From positions 1-64,000 of the forward strand of contig SKCR01041842.1 of assembly GCA_019454045.1 (NCBI GenBank): 64,000 nt of DNA, written 5' to 3'. The DNA is from Zanthoxylum bungeanum (Eukaryota; Streptophyta; Magnoliopsida; Sapindales; Rutaceae). Made by a program: the position numbers and the translations under genes. Positions 34,007 to 43,974 of the stretch are shown here, piece after piece. Positions within the stretch are counted from its first letter, which is position 1, and every line of letters starts with the position of its first letter. The notes below the pieces were generated by a model, which did not search any database, had not been told where the DNA came from, and was given only the letters and a program-made list of their open reading frames with translations.

Positions 34007-35052
34007 CCTTGCTCACGGTTTTTGCAAACTAGAAAACATAAAATTTTGCCTCCAAGGCCGAGAGAGAGGAGAGGAATTAGAGAGAGAGATGTGTAAATGT
34101 GTTAGTTGGAAATGTGTATCTAATTGAAACTTTAATTAATCAAAAATGATTTACCATTTTCTTTTTCCAAAAAATCAAATGGCATTAAAGTTTGCCAACA
34201 ACCAACATCAACTCCCATCAATCATGAATAGTGACTGGTGTCAATCACTCAAAGTGAAAGACATCCATCACTTGATTGACGAATGATGTGATGCTAGATG
34301 CGACTAGCAATTTGACGCTTGATTTGACTTGCGTGCCGCAATCGAATTTGAAATGCGAATGCGCTCGCAAATAATCCCTGGCTCGGGTTCGCTAATTCCA
34401 AATTAACGAATTTTCCGTTGCGACATAATTAAATCTAATTTAATTAAATAATCATGCCTATCATAATTACTATTCACGTCGATAACGAATTAATTCTAAA
34501 TTAATTCGTTCGCCCGAATTAAAATCCAATTTCAGTTCTGCGTCGAAATCAAATTTCGTATAATATATCGAATATATTAATTAATCGATTAATTCAAAAT
34601 TAATCGTTATCTCTCTTTAATTGATATTTTATCTCCCAAATTAATTTTCTCTCTCATCTAATTAATCCCAGATTAATTAAAAGTGCGAGTCATACATCAT
34701 AAATAGTTAATTTACACTTGCATGAGTATCCTCTACCCAAATATATGAGAACTATGCCGTTTGTGCCCTCACAACGTGCACAAGTGTAATACTAGTCTTT
34801 TACGCATTTATCGATGTCCAATCTCGATAATACTCTGACTAGGGATATTTAATGATTTATCCTTCATGGACTGATACTGTCTCATATCATTCTCAATCCA
34901 GGAACAAATCATAGGGACCTCCTATCATTTATACATCTTGGTGATCTAATCACAAATGATAAGAGAGCAATCTCCTTTGTCACATAGTTAATTTGTACAA
35001 CAACACCATGATCTGTACAAATAGTGACGCTATGGGTCATAATTGTCCAACA
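34007..35052 (-). repeat. Outer partial LTR of E
   Basis: It starts inside LTR sequence (equivalent to about 24530) and ends at the true element border CCAACA next to CTCGC. An internal deletion near 34702 removes about 700 bases compared with 24215-26285. Confidence 0.8.
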
Positions 35053-35057
35053 CTCGC
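35053..35057. other. Target-site duplication of E, right copy (CTCGC)
   Basis: This matches 24210-24214. Confidence 0.85.
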
Positions 35058-35385
35058 CCCCAGTCTGATACTGATATAGGCCGCGCTCTCATGCTGATAC
35101 TGATGTGGGCCTCGCCCCTATACTTATACTAATGTGGACCTCGCCCTCATGCTGATACTAATGTGGGCCTCGACCCTGGGATTCATTCACAGATTCATTC
35201 CAAGATTCTGACGATGCGGGCCTCGTCCCTGGGATCCATTCCAAAACTCTGACGATGTGGGCCTCGACCCTGGGATTCATTCCAAAACTCTGACGATGTG
35301 GGCCTCGACCCTGGGATTCATTCCCCAAACTGCTAATAGTGTGGGCCTCGACTCTGGGATTCATTCCCGAAACTGATGATGCTAT
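35058..35385 (-). repeat. H array 4, continuation
   Basis: GGGCCTCGACCCTGGGATTCATTCC units continue the array interrupted at 24214. Confidence 0.85.
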
Positions 35386-37261
35386 GTTGTTATTTCTAGT
35401 TGGCTTGCATTTTTCGCTTTCTCATTTTCTTTAAAACCTGCGAACAAAAACAAGACAAAGATTGTGTGTATATGACGTGTATGCATGCATGCATGAATGT
35501 GTTTCCTATTTCGATGGGTTAGGTCTTCCTTGTGCTTTTCAGTGCTTTTTACCTACAAAAGTATTTGGTCGCCCCCTGGGTCTGCTTGCAATTTCCTTCT
35601 GCCAGTTCTCTTCTGGTGATTGGTTTGTTTCCTTTGGTCCCATGGCTTAAGTTCTCGTTATATCCCTTATCCGCGGGGTGGTAGACTGGTCACCCCCAGT
35701 CTTGATTTAGCTTTCTGCTTTCTGCTGCTTACATTAGGTCAAGGTGGACCACATGATATGGCATTCTACATCATCATATTATATCACATGCTACAGAATA
35801 GTCCCAATAGTTACACATATTATTGCCCTCAAAGAATACTCAGCAATGAAACCAGAGAACCTTCAAAACATTCAACGCAACTCAAATCCAAGTCTTTGAA
35901 TGAATGATCTAAGCCAGACTCAAAGTGTGTGTGTACAAAGGTTCCTTTGTGGATTCATCCCCAGGTAAGCCAACTCAATGATTTTGTTTCAAAAATTATG
36001 GTCGATGGGTCAAACCAACCTAGATGTCTCAATTATGCCTGCAGTTGCTTTTCTGTACTCAATGTGGTATGGTTTTCTTTCTCTTTTGTCTCTTTCTTTT
36101 TTCTTTTCATTTTGAACTTCTTTTTCTTTTCTTCTCTTTTTTTTTTTGCTAACACACCTACCCTTTAAGGTAGCATTTTTCCTCATGGTGGTCCTAATAC
36201 TCGCCCATGGGTAGCTTCACGCTTATGGGTTATAGGTGGTTCAATTCTTTTCTTTAGAGACTTTTCTTTCATTTTCAACCATACCACACATCATAACATA
36301 ACCAAATCAAGATCGACATCTAAGCAAACGGTCATTCACCGACCTACAAAATCTTCAACTAGTCACCTTGCCAACTACTCAGGTTTTCTCCACTAAGAAC
36401 CTATAGTGAAGTGCTTACGAGTCTAACATAGATCAATCATTCAAAGTATTAGATAAAAGCACATCAAGAGTTTATCGTTTCTAAGGTTCTCCTTAAAGCA
36501 ATCAATTTCATCATCGGACTTATGCCTAACTATTAAGGACTAAAAACAAACAATTTTTTTTCTTTATTTTTTTCTTCATTTTTTTTTTCATTTTTTTATT
36601 TTATTATTTTTTTCGGCCCACCATGGTCTTTCTATCCTTGCCGTAAATTTTTATGTTTCTCGACTTCCTTTTCCCGATATCCATATTTGCTAAACTCTTT
36701 TTGACAAATCTTTCTTTATTCTCTAACCCAACGGATATCTCTGATGGCTTTTAAGACACATGGGTTAACATGATGCATGTATGCATGAGATGCATGAGAT
36801 ACGTGCGATGCATGGAATATATAAGTCGGCCCATTATGACTTTAAAGCATTCAATCATACTATTGCGCGGTGCAAAAATGTCCCAGTTGAAAAAGCCCAA
36901 CAGGTTTACACTTTATGGTGCGTGACTGACTGTCAAATGGATTTCCCGTTGTAGATTCCCCAGAGGGAGGGTGGAGCGAACTCTCTTAAATACCCAAGCC
37001 TCTTAGGCTCTTATCACCTTGGTGATAGGAATAAACAACGACTCCTCCAAACTAGTCTGTCACAACGAGCTACGGGTAATGATTATTTAGGTGCCTTCAC
37101 AGCTTTTCCTTATGGAAAGGTAGTGAATGAAGGAAGACACTAAACCATCACCTAGCCTTAACAATGCCTTTGATTAAACCCCTTTCAACCCAATATAGAC
37201 ACGGTTAACTAAATTACAAATCACAATCACTACAAGACATTATTTCGGGGCCGATTCTCTA
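35386..37261 (-). other. H: leader downstream of the primer site
   Basis: There is no plausible sense ORF. It contains T-rich tracts (36080-36160 and 36550-36610). The part next to the primer site (about 36830-37261) is homologous to the leader of G at 63556-63960, confirming that the two belong to the same family. Confidence 0.7.
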
Positions 37262-37279
37262 TCCCCAGTGGAGTCGCCA
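37262..37279 (-). other. Primer binding site of H (tRNA-Arg type)
   Basis: Sense TGGCGACTCCACTGGGGA lies three bases after the LTR. The GGAGTCGCCA complement fits the 3' end of plant tRNA-Arg, the primer of Tat/Ogre elements. Confidence 0.8.
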
Positions 37280-37282
37280 GAC

Positions 37283-39453
37283 TGTAGGACACAAAAATCG
37301 GTGATGCTGTTCTAGGCTCGCGGCCTAGTTAGGATTACGAAATAGCTCGCGGGGAACTAAATCGGAGAAATAACATGGAGTCGCCACCCGGTGTGAACCA
37401 GGAAAATGTGATTTAAGGCCGCACTCACCCCTCGTAAGGGAAGACCTCAAATCGTTGGGTTCGGAATGGTCCCTTACTTATGCCACTTGTAATGATATAA
37501 TTTGTGCAATAAACTAACCGAATCTACTCAACATGTATGCTTAAAGGTAACTTAGATCTAGTCCGCATTTATCAAAGTAAATCCTATGTCTAAATTTGCA
37601 TGCTTGAAAAGTAAATCATCATATCGGCAAGCATACAATATCACACGGCAATCTCATGAACATACTTCAATTATATAATGCGGAAAACAAATAACAACCT
37701 AAATATAATGCAACTTCCAAACGCAAAATAAATAACTAATCATGCTTAAGACAAACAACTAAACCATGCATAAAAAGTAACCTAATCATACTTAAAAATT
37801 AAATAACATACTAGAATAAATCATGCTTAAGATAAATAACATACTAGCAACCTAATCATGGTCGAATACAATGTTGGATGAAATGAAATACATGTGTCTC
37901 TCAAGTAGTACATGGCGTTGTATCCCGAGTGCAAACCACACTACCGTCCATTCGGATTCGGCTACGGAATTTACGTACGGGTTTCCATCTGATATACCAC
38001 GAAAGAGAATACGCATTCCGTTCATCCAGAATTCATATCATGCCTCAACAAACGAATCTCGTGCGATAATATATTAGAATAAATAAAAGAAACGAAAGAT
38101 AATAAGTAAAAAGGGTGCCCTTAGGTCTAACCTCTTTTGTCGTTTCTCGAAAGCGCGTTACACGGCCGTCGGAAGGGTTGATCTTCCATAACTTTTCTGG
38201 TTCACTAATCCAACATTTTTCCTCGCTGTTTCACTGCTATTTTAACTCCGTTTCACTGCTGTTTGTATTGTATTTTCTAGTCACTGTTTCTTGGTAATTT
38301 CGGGGACTGTTTTTGCGTGTTTGGAGGGGTATTAGGCTACTGTTTGGGTTAATTCGAGGACTGTTTTTGGGGTGATTTAAGGGTGCATTTTTGGGTTGAT
38401 TCGGGGACTGTTTTGGTGGGTAAGCGGCTACTGTTTTGGTGCGTGAGTGCGTGAGCTGTGTGAGGGGTCTGCTGTGCTAGGCATGAGGGGCAGATTTGTG
38501 AGTGGAATTTGAGGGGCTGCTTGCGTGAAGTAGTGAATGGCTGGTGGCGTGATGAAGACTAAGGGGCTATGAGGCAATGTGAGGGGCTATGCGTGAATGG
38601 GGCTTTGTGCGTGAGTGCTTGCTGGTCAGTGAATAGCAGGTGGTGTGGTGAAGGCTAATGGGGCTGTGAGGCAATGTGAGTGGAGTTGGGGGCAAGTGGC
38701 GTGTTGTGAGGCAGTGAAGTGGGTGAGGTGTGCGTGAGTTGAGGCTAATGGCGTGAAGGTGTGGGCATGGGTAACTTGCGTGGAAGCTATGTGGCGTGAG
38801 GCAGTGGGTTAATTTCTTTGTATTTTCGTGAGAGTGAGCCAGGGTCTTGGATGTGTGGTGAAGGGTTCTTTTTATAGGCAAAGGGTTGAGGTTTACATTG
38901 TTTGAATAGGAAAGGATTTGTGCATTAATGAGAGAAATTTTTAATTAGTATTTGATAAGGAAAAATATTTTAATTAGGGATGTGATTTGATTTTATTTGA
39001 TTTGTTCTCTTTTGATTAGGGATATGATTTGATTTGTATCTTTTAATTAGGGAATGTAATTTAAGTGAATTAGGAAAGCTTTTGATAGGATTTTATTTGA
39101 CTTTATTTAATTTTGGTATGTGACTTATTTAATTTGGGAAGGTGATTTGGTTTGATTTCAACATGTGTTTAATGTGTGGATTTTTTATTTGGAAGGTGTA
39201 TTGGGCGTGTGGCTTAGGGTGATTTTGGTGGGCCTGGTTTGTGACTTACGGGGGTTTGGGCTAAGGATGTGTTTTAAAACGAAGGTCCAACAAGCGAACC
39301 CGCAGCTACTCCAGCGAATTAAATCCAACAATGTGTCAATTCTTGACTCTTCCCTTCCGACGTCCGTTTCCCGCAGCTTCCATAATCTAAAGAGGTAGTT
39401 TCTCCATACGAGACTCATCATCGGGACTTATATGCAAAAATACAGTGCCTACA
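37283..39453 (-). repeat. 5' LTR of H (2171 bp)
   Basis: Sense starts TGTAGGCACTG at 39453 and ends TTTGTGTCCTACA at 37283, with the inverted ends TGTAGG...CCTACA. Promoter TATAAAAAGA is the rc of about 38867-38876. The LTR lies against the chromovirus-like LTR at 39454. Confidence 0.9.
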
Positions 39454-39769
39454 ATCCTTCGAAATTCCGACACAAAATTCTATAGTGTTCCACTCTGGAT
39501 AGCCTATGGTATTTGGGACGTAACTTTCTCATACGAACTCCGAGTTTTATGAATTTTATATCGTCGGAAAGCTACGATCGCGCTCTACAACTTTCGCGTT
39601 GAATATTTTTCCCAATTCGAAACAGAAACAAGCTAAAAATATAGATTAAAAATTCGAATGAATAGTAACCGATGGACATTTTAGTAATTCACAAGTTTCT
39701 CAAAAATTTTACACTTTTCTACCCTTAAAATGGCCAAGTATAAAAAGAGGGGATACTATCCAAGTATCC

Positions 39770-39910
39770 GAAAAATTCAAAAGAAGAGAGAAAGAAAAAA
39801 ACGTGAAGGAAGAAGAGAAGAAGAAGAAGAGGAAAGAAGAAAAATGAGAAAAGAGAAAGAAGAAAGAAAAGAGAGAAAAAGGGAGAAGATGAAGCAAGGA
39901 AGAACATTGA
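39770..39910 (+). repeat. GA-rich low-complexity tract
   Basis: AGAAGAAGAAG-type purine run downstream of the F TATA box. The Lys/Arg/Glu-rich open frame over it reflects base composition, not a gene. Confidence 0.85.
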
Positions 39911-40291
39911 CCTCATTGGAAGGCTTGAAAGATGAAGAAAATCAAAGATAAAGAGGGAAGAAAAGCATGATCCAAATTGAAATACTTTGAGTTTTAATGA
40001 TTTGATAATTGTAGTATGTTGAGAGCTTGAGTATGGTGATGACTGAGTGGTTGTTGTGTTAAAAAAATGGTGATTGGGGAAAAACCCCCAACTTGTTAAA
40101 TTTTGGGTGAAAATTAAGTGAAGCTAATAGAATAGATGTAAGTTGGTATTGAGTGAGATATTGATAGGGTTGTAGATGTTTATTGAGGTTTAATGGAATT
40201 ATTTATGTAATAAAATTGATATAGAAGTTAAGGATGCAATTGGGAAAGATAAGCTTGAGAAAGCAAGTGCAGAAACCTGGAAATCAGGTTC

Positions 40292-40396
40292 GCGTCGCGA
40301 CGCAAACGGGTTAGCGTCGTGACGCGTAATGGAAAATTTAGAACCGTTTCAGGAATGTTTACGTCGCGACGTGCAACACTTTGTGTCGCGACACAA
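40292..40396 (+). repeat. Cluster of GTCGCGAC-centred palindromes
   Basis: There are three perfect palindromes, 40292-40303 (12 bases), 40361-40372 (12) and 40381-40396 (16), plus a fourth at 40314-40325 with one mismatch. The outer bases differ between copies but stay self-complementary. Confidence 0.8.
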
Positions 40397-40927
40397 GATC
40401 AAAATTTTCCCAAATCAATTTTTAATTCATTCTAATTCAACCCCATTGTGTTAAAAGCCACCCTAAGAGTCTTGTATCAACCCATATGAATATATTAAAT
40501 CATGACATAAGTACGATACGCCTCAAAGTGATAGCCCTTACTTGAATAAGCAAACTTAGCTTGATTCCGATCTATATATTCTTAGTCCATTTTATAATCG
40601 AAATTATCGATGATAGATCATCGCAGGAACCACAAGTTTCTCCAGTGAAGTGAAGAAAGGCTAGCGAACTCCAAAATAATGAGTGTAAACTACCCTTTGA
40701 AATTTAATTTAATTTTTTATTTCATATCAGACTTATTTTTACGCTTTAGGGTATTAGATTATTTTTAATACATTTATTTCATAAAAAATTATGATTTAAG
40801 TTATGTTTGAGAAAGAAATATTTTCAGAGTATGATTTTATGGTTTTCGAGGCATAGGAGAAAAACCCACCTCAGTATGTAACTTGATTCATCTATGGAAT
40901 TGACAGAGAGCACATGTGCACATGTTG

Positions 40928-41220
40928 AGGACTGGGGGGACGGCGATACGTAATGCCTCCAGATCCTAGTTCAGAATTATGTATGACAAATGCCCCTAGA
41001 TCATAGTTTCAGAGCTTGGAGGGTGGCATAGTTCCGCAACCCCAGTTCTAGTTCAGTGGCTTGAGGGACAGATATACGTAATGCCCTAAGACCACTAGTT
41101 TCAGGGGAAGAAGTAGCATGCTTTGGGGGACGGCGATACGTAACGCCCCAAAGTCATGGATTTGCACTTCTGGCTCTAGTTAGGTGTATGGGGGGACGGC
41201 GATACGTAACTCCCCTATAC
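40928..41220 (+). repeat. Four bulged hairpins with a common loop GACGGCGATACGTAAYG
   Basis: The hairpins are 40928-40967, 41055-41096, 41117-41158 and 41186-41220. Inner stems of 7-9 pairs differ in sequence (CTGGGGG/CCTCCAG, CTTAGGG-type, CTTTGGGG/CCCCAAAG, GTATGGGGG/CCCCTATAC) but remain paired. The loop of 16-17 bases is nearly constant. Three have an outer stem of 4-5 pairs and a single-base bulge on the 3' side. They lie downstream of the LTR TATA, so they would be transcribed. Confidence 0.75.
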
Positions 41221-41886
41221 GTAAAGTTTTCAGGAAAAGTTACAGATTTCAGAGGTAGCTTCCAAACACAGTTTTCAAGAAAGGTTTTTAGAAAAGAGAG
41301 TTTTCAAAAATCAATAGTTTTATAAAAAACTTACAGAAAAGATAAGTTTTACAGAAAAAGTCTAGAAGAGATTTTCAGAAGAAACCCGGAGTTTTCAGAT
41401 AGAAAATGAGTTTTTATATTAAGCTATTTCTTCAAGTTTGGTTTTAAGGACCAAATATTTTTATAACAATATTTTAGTTTTCGTCCATTCACTTATATCG
41501 TACAACGGTCTAACCTTACACTCCCAGTTTCTATGTTTTGCAGGTATTTCCGGAGGACGGATACTGATGGCAGTCACTAGAGGGTCTGAGTCCACCAGTC
41601 AGAGATTGGGTCAGTCGAGTTAAGTAATGTCCATTCCAGGCAGTTGTATACTAAGATGTGTATGTGTATTCATGTATAGAGTTTTTGAGTTAGCTGATAT
41701 TTGCATGTTTAGTCGTATGTGAGCTATTTTTGTACTGTGAAACGACTTTGGGCATTGGTTCCATATGGGAGATTACATTTGAAAAGAGTATTAATGTTGA
41801 TCAAAGTTAGAAAGTCAGAGGCTTAGGGGGATAATATGGTCTATTCCCTGCCGGTAGCATCTCCCGGATTGGGGATGTTACAAAGA

Positions 41887-41899
41887 TGGTATTAGAGCT
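41887..41899 (+). other. Primer binding site of F (tRNA-Met type)
   Basis: TGGTATTAGAGCT four bases after the LTR matches the tRNA-iMet site with one change. Confidence 0.7.
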
Positions 41900-43974
41900 A
41901 TGTTTAGGGAGTCAGTGACTACAATGGGTAGAGTGCTGGGGTATTGTATGCATAGTATGTCCGAGCTACTTGTATGCGAAGCACTACCTCTCCAGTATCC
42001 GATTCTCGAGTACGTCCTCAAGTTCCATAGACAGGTTAGTAAGCTTTCCTAGATCATTTGAATAATATTCCTTATGAGAATAGTTATACTTTAGATCTAA
42101 GATAAGAATCTTTCCTAAAGTTATCCTGGTCTATCACCAGAAGTTCAAAAAGAGCTATGAAATTAAAAAGTAATGATCTAAGAAAAGTTACCTAATAGAG
42201 TGGGGTAGGAAAACTATAAGAAAGCAAGAAAGGATGTATAGATGTGTAAGCAGCTAGAGATAAAGAAAAGAAAAGAGACATAATAAGATAATGAAATTCT
42301 AAGGATACCCACCCAGGACAGTAGAGAGAATAAAAAAAGCCCGAGCAAGTATTAGAGTGTTTAGAAGATGTAAGATTCTTTCCCTCCTTAGAAAATTCAT
42401 TCAAGTCGAGCTAATATCCTTCAGGTACTTCGTGTAGATAGTAAGTTCCCTGAGTAACGAGGAAAAGCCAGAAAGATAACAGAAGTAAGAAATCAAGATT
42501 AGATTTAAGAGTTCCAATAGACCGAGATGTCAAAAAGGTCGTAGAGAATTCCAGATCCCGAAACCCAGACCCAGGTCCACAAGTAGGCAAATAAATGTCG
42601 TAAACAGAAATGATTAGTTACCTTACCCCAAGCAATCCGATAGAGACAATACCCTAAGCTATCTAGTTTACTACCACTTAGTGATACCACTTAGTGATAC
42701 CAGTTAAGAAAGCTGTCATGACAGGGTCTAGACCATACCCACCCCACATGAGAAATAGAATCTACCAGGACACAGAGTACTAGAACAAGGGCAACGATAA
42801 CTATAGAAATGTAAAGATTTACCTCATCATTTCCCAGCTTAAGATAAAGACAATTGTAAGAAGCTCGACGAGAGTTCATCTTAAGAAATGGAAAGACCTT
42901 GGAAGGCAAATTACCCAGAAAAAGATTAAGAAAGTTTTCGGGGATATAAATAAGAGAACCAGTATAGCCAAAGATCAAGGCAAGTCAGCGCGAGCCTTGC
43001 AGACTAGTAGGAGTCCACAAAATAGACCAAATGTAGTAGAACCTATAGATCAGTCCAAGTCAGTAGAAATCCATGGAAGTATACAAGAATAGACCCGAGG
43101 GGTTGGAGATATTTAGGAGTGACAAGAGTAAATGTATGTACAGCACGACAGAGTGCTAGAGTCGAGACTTATAGCAAGAATAGAGAGGAGAAACACCATT
43201 AGCCTCATCAGCAAGGTGTAGAGCAAAAAAATAGGATATGCAAATAGTAAGAGGGATGGAAGAAGTAACGAGGAAATTTAGTACATTCAGGCACATAGAT
43301 AACATAACGAGAATATAGTAGTGTATGGAATTGATAATAGTTGTGGGACCCTAAGACATTGAGTAGTCGACCAGGTTCCTGCAGAACGAAAGACGACCCT
43401 TTCTTCTAGAAACCTCGATTCTATAAAGCATATAGACACCTAACCAGATCATCACCGAGCTTAAGTGTAAAATAGAAATGCTTGTCTACAGATCCTTAAG
43501 GAATGCATATGCTCACCCCTCAACTTTGAGCCCAGTAAAGAGAAGAACCAGTAAAGAAGAGCAATATATAGATTAGACAAAACACGAGATGGCTAGACAA
43601 CCAAATTGCTGATTCCAATGAAACATAAATAAGAAGCATGAGATAGAATAGTTCGAAGCTACAATAAGTTGAGCTAAATTTGGAAGCCACCATTGAATTT
43701 AGGAACCCTTAAAGTGTTGGGGCAGTTTTGGAACCCCTAGGGTCAGATCGGTGCCCCGCGCAGTGGAAATGGGTCTAACCCGTAGATATCAAGCATGGGT
43801 GTATTTCTAAAATTTAATAAAATAAAATATTTTATTTTTCAAGTGTTTAGGGAAAACCAAAAATAAATCTGGATCCGGAAAAATCACTTTGGATAAAAAT
43901 CGTATATATTTCAAAATTTTCGAACCCGTACACCTAGTGCGTTTGCAGCGTGCGCTGCATGCAACAAGTGTTGC
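41900..43974 (+). other. F: decayed internal region and unidentified sequence
   Basis: Just after the primer site there is weak gag-start wording, then no frame longer than about 95 codons on either strand and nothing I can identify. From about 43700 the composition changes (GGGGCAGTTTTGGAACCCC, GTGCCCCGCGCAG), possibly the edge of another LTR. An inverted repeat TGCAGCG-TG-CGCTGCA lies near 43944. The last five bases, GTTGC (43970-43974), would be the left target duplication of C. Confidence 0.4.

Larger units (their letters stand above)
24215..35052 (-). mobile_element. Ty1/copia element E (degenerate), with an extra LTR piece
   Basis: Sense runs right to left: partial LTR (35052-34007), LTR (34006-32010), primer site, gag, protease/integrase, RT/RNase H (to 26286), 3' LTR (26285-24215). 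The ends TGTTGG...CCAACA and a five-base duplication CTCGC define the whole as one insertion. All coding parts are recognisable only as short fragments full of stops and shifts. Confidence 0.88.
12478..39453 (-). mobile_element. Non-autonomous Tat-type LTR element H, split by nested insertions
   Basis: The pieces are: 3' LTR 13591-12478 (interrupted by A), internal 13592-14186, insertion B, internal 22297-24214, insertion E, internal 35058-37261, primer site and 5' LTR 37283-39453. The two target duplications (TATCT for B, CTCGC for E) show that the pieces were once contiguous. The internal part is about 4.7 kb with no gag or pol reading frame; it is a leader plus four kinds of tandem repeat. 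The primer site is tRNA-Arg type, as in Tat/Ogre/Retand elements. It behaves like a large retrotransposon derivative, mobilised in trans if at all. Confidence 0.8.
39454..41882 (+). repeat. LTR of chromovirus-like element F
   Basis: The start reads ATCCTTCGAAATTCCGACAC and the end reads GGGGATGTTACA, followed by a tRNA-Met-type primer site, as in Tekay/Del chromoviruses. The first few bases of the LTR are probably on the far side of H, which inserted here. TATAAAAA lies at 39739-39746. The stretch also holds the GTCGCGAC palindromes (40292-40396) and the repeated hairpins (40928-41220). Confidence 0.7.

Noticed and set aside
39730..39951. Lys/Arg/Glu-rich ORF of 73 codons
   Set aside because: It lies on a GA-rich simple tract just after the F promoter and reflects composition only.
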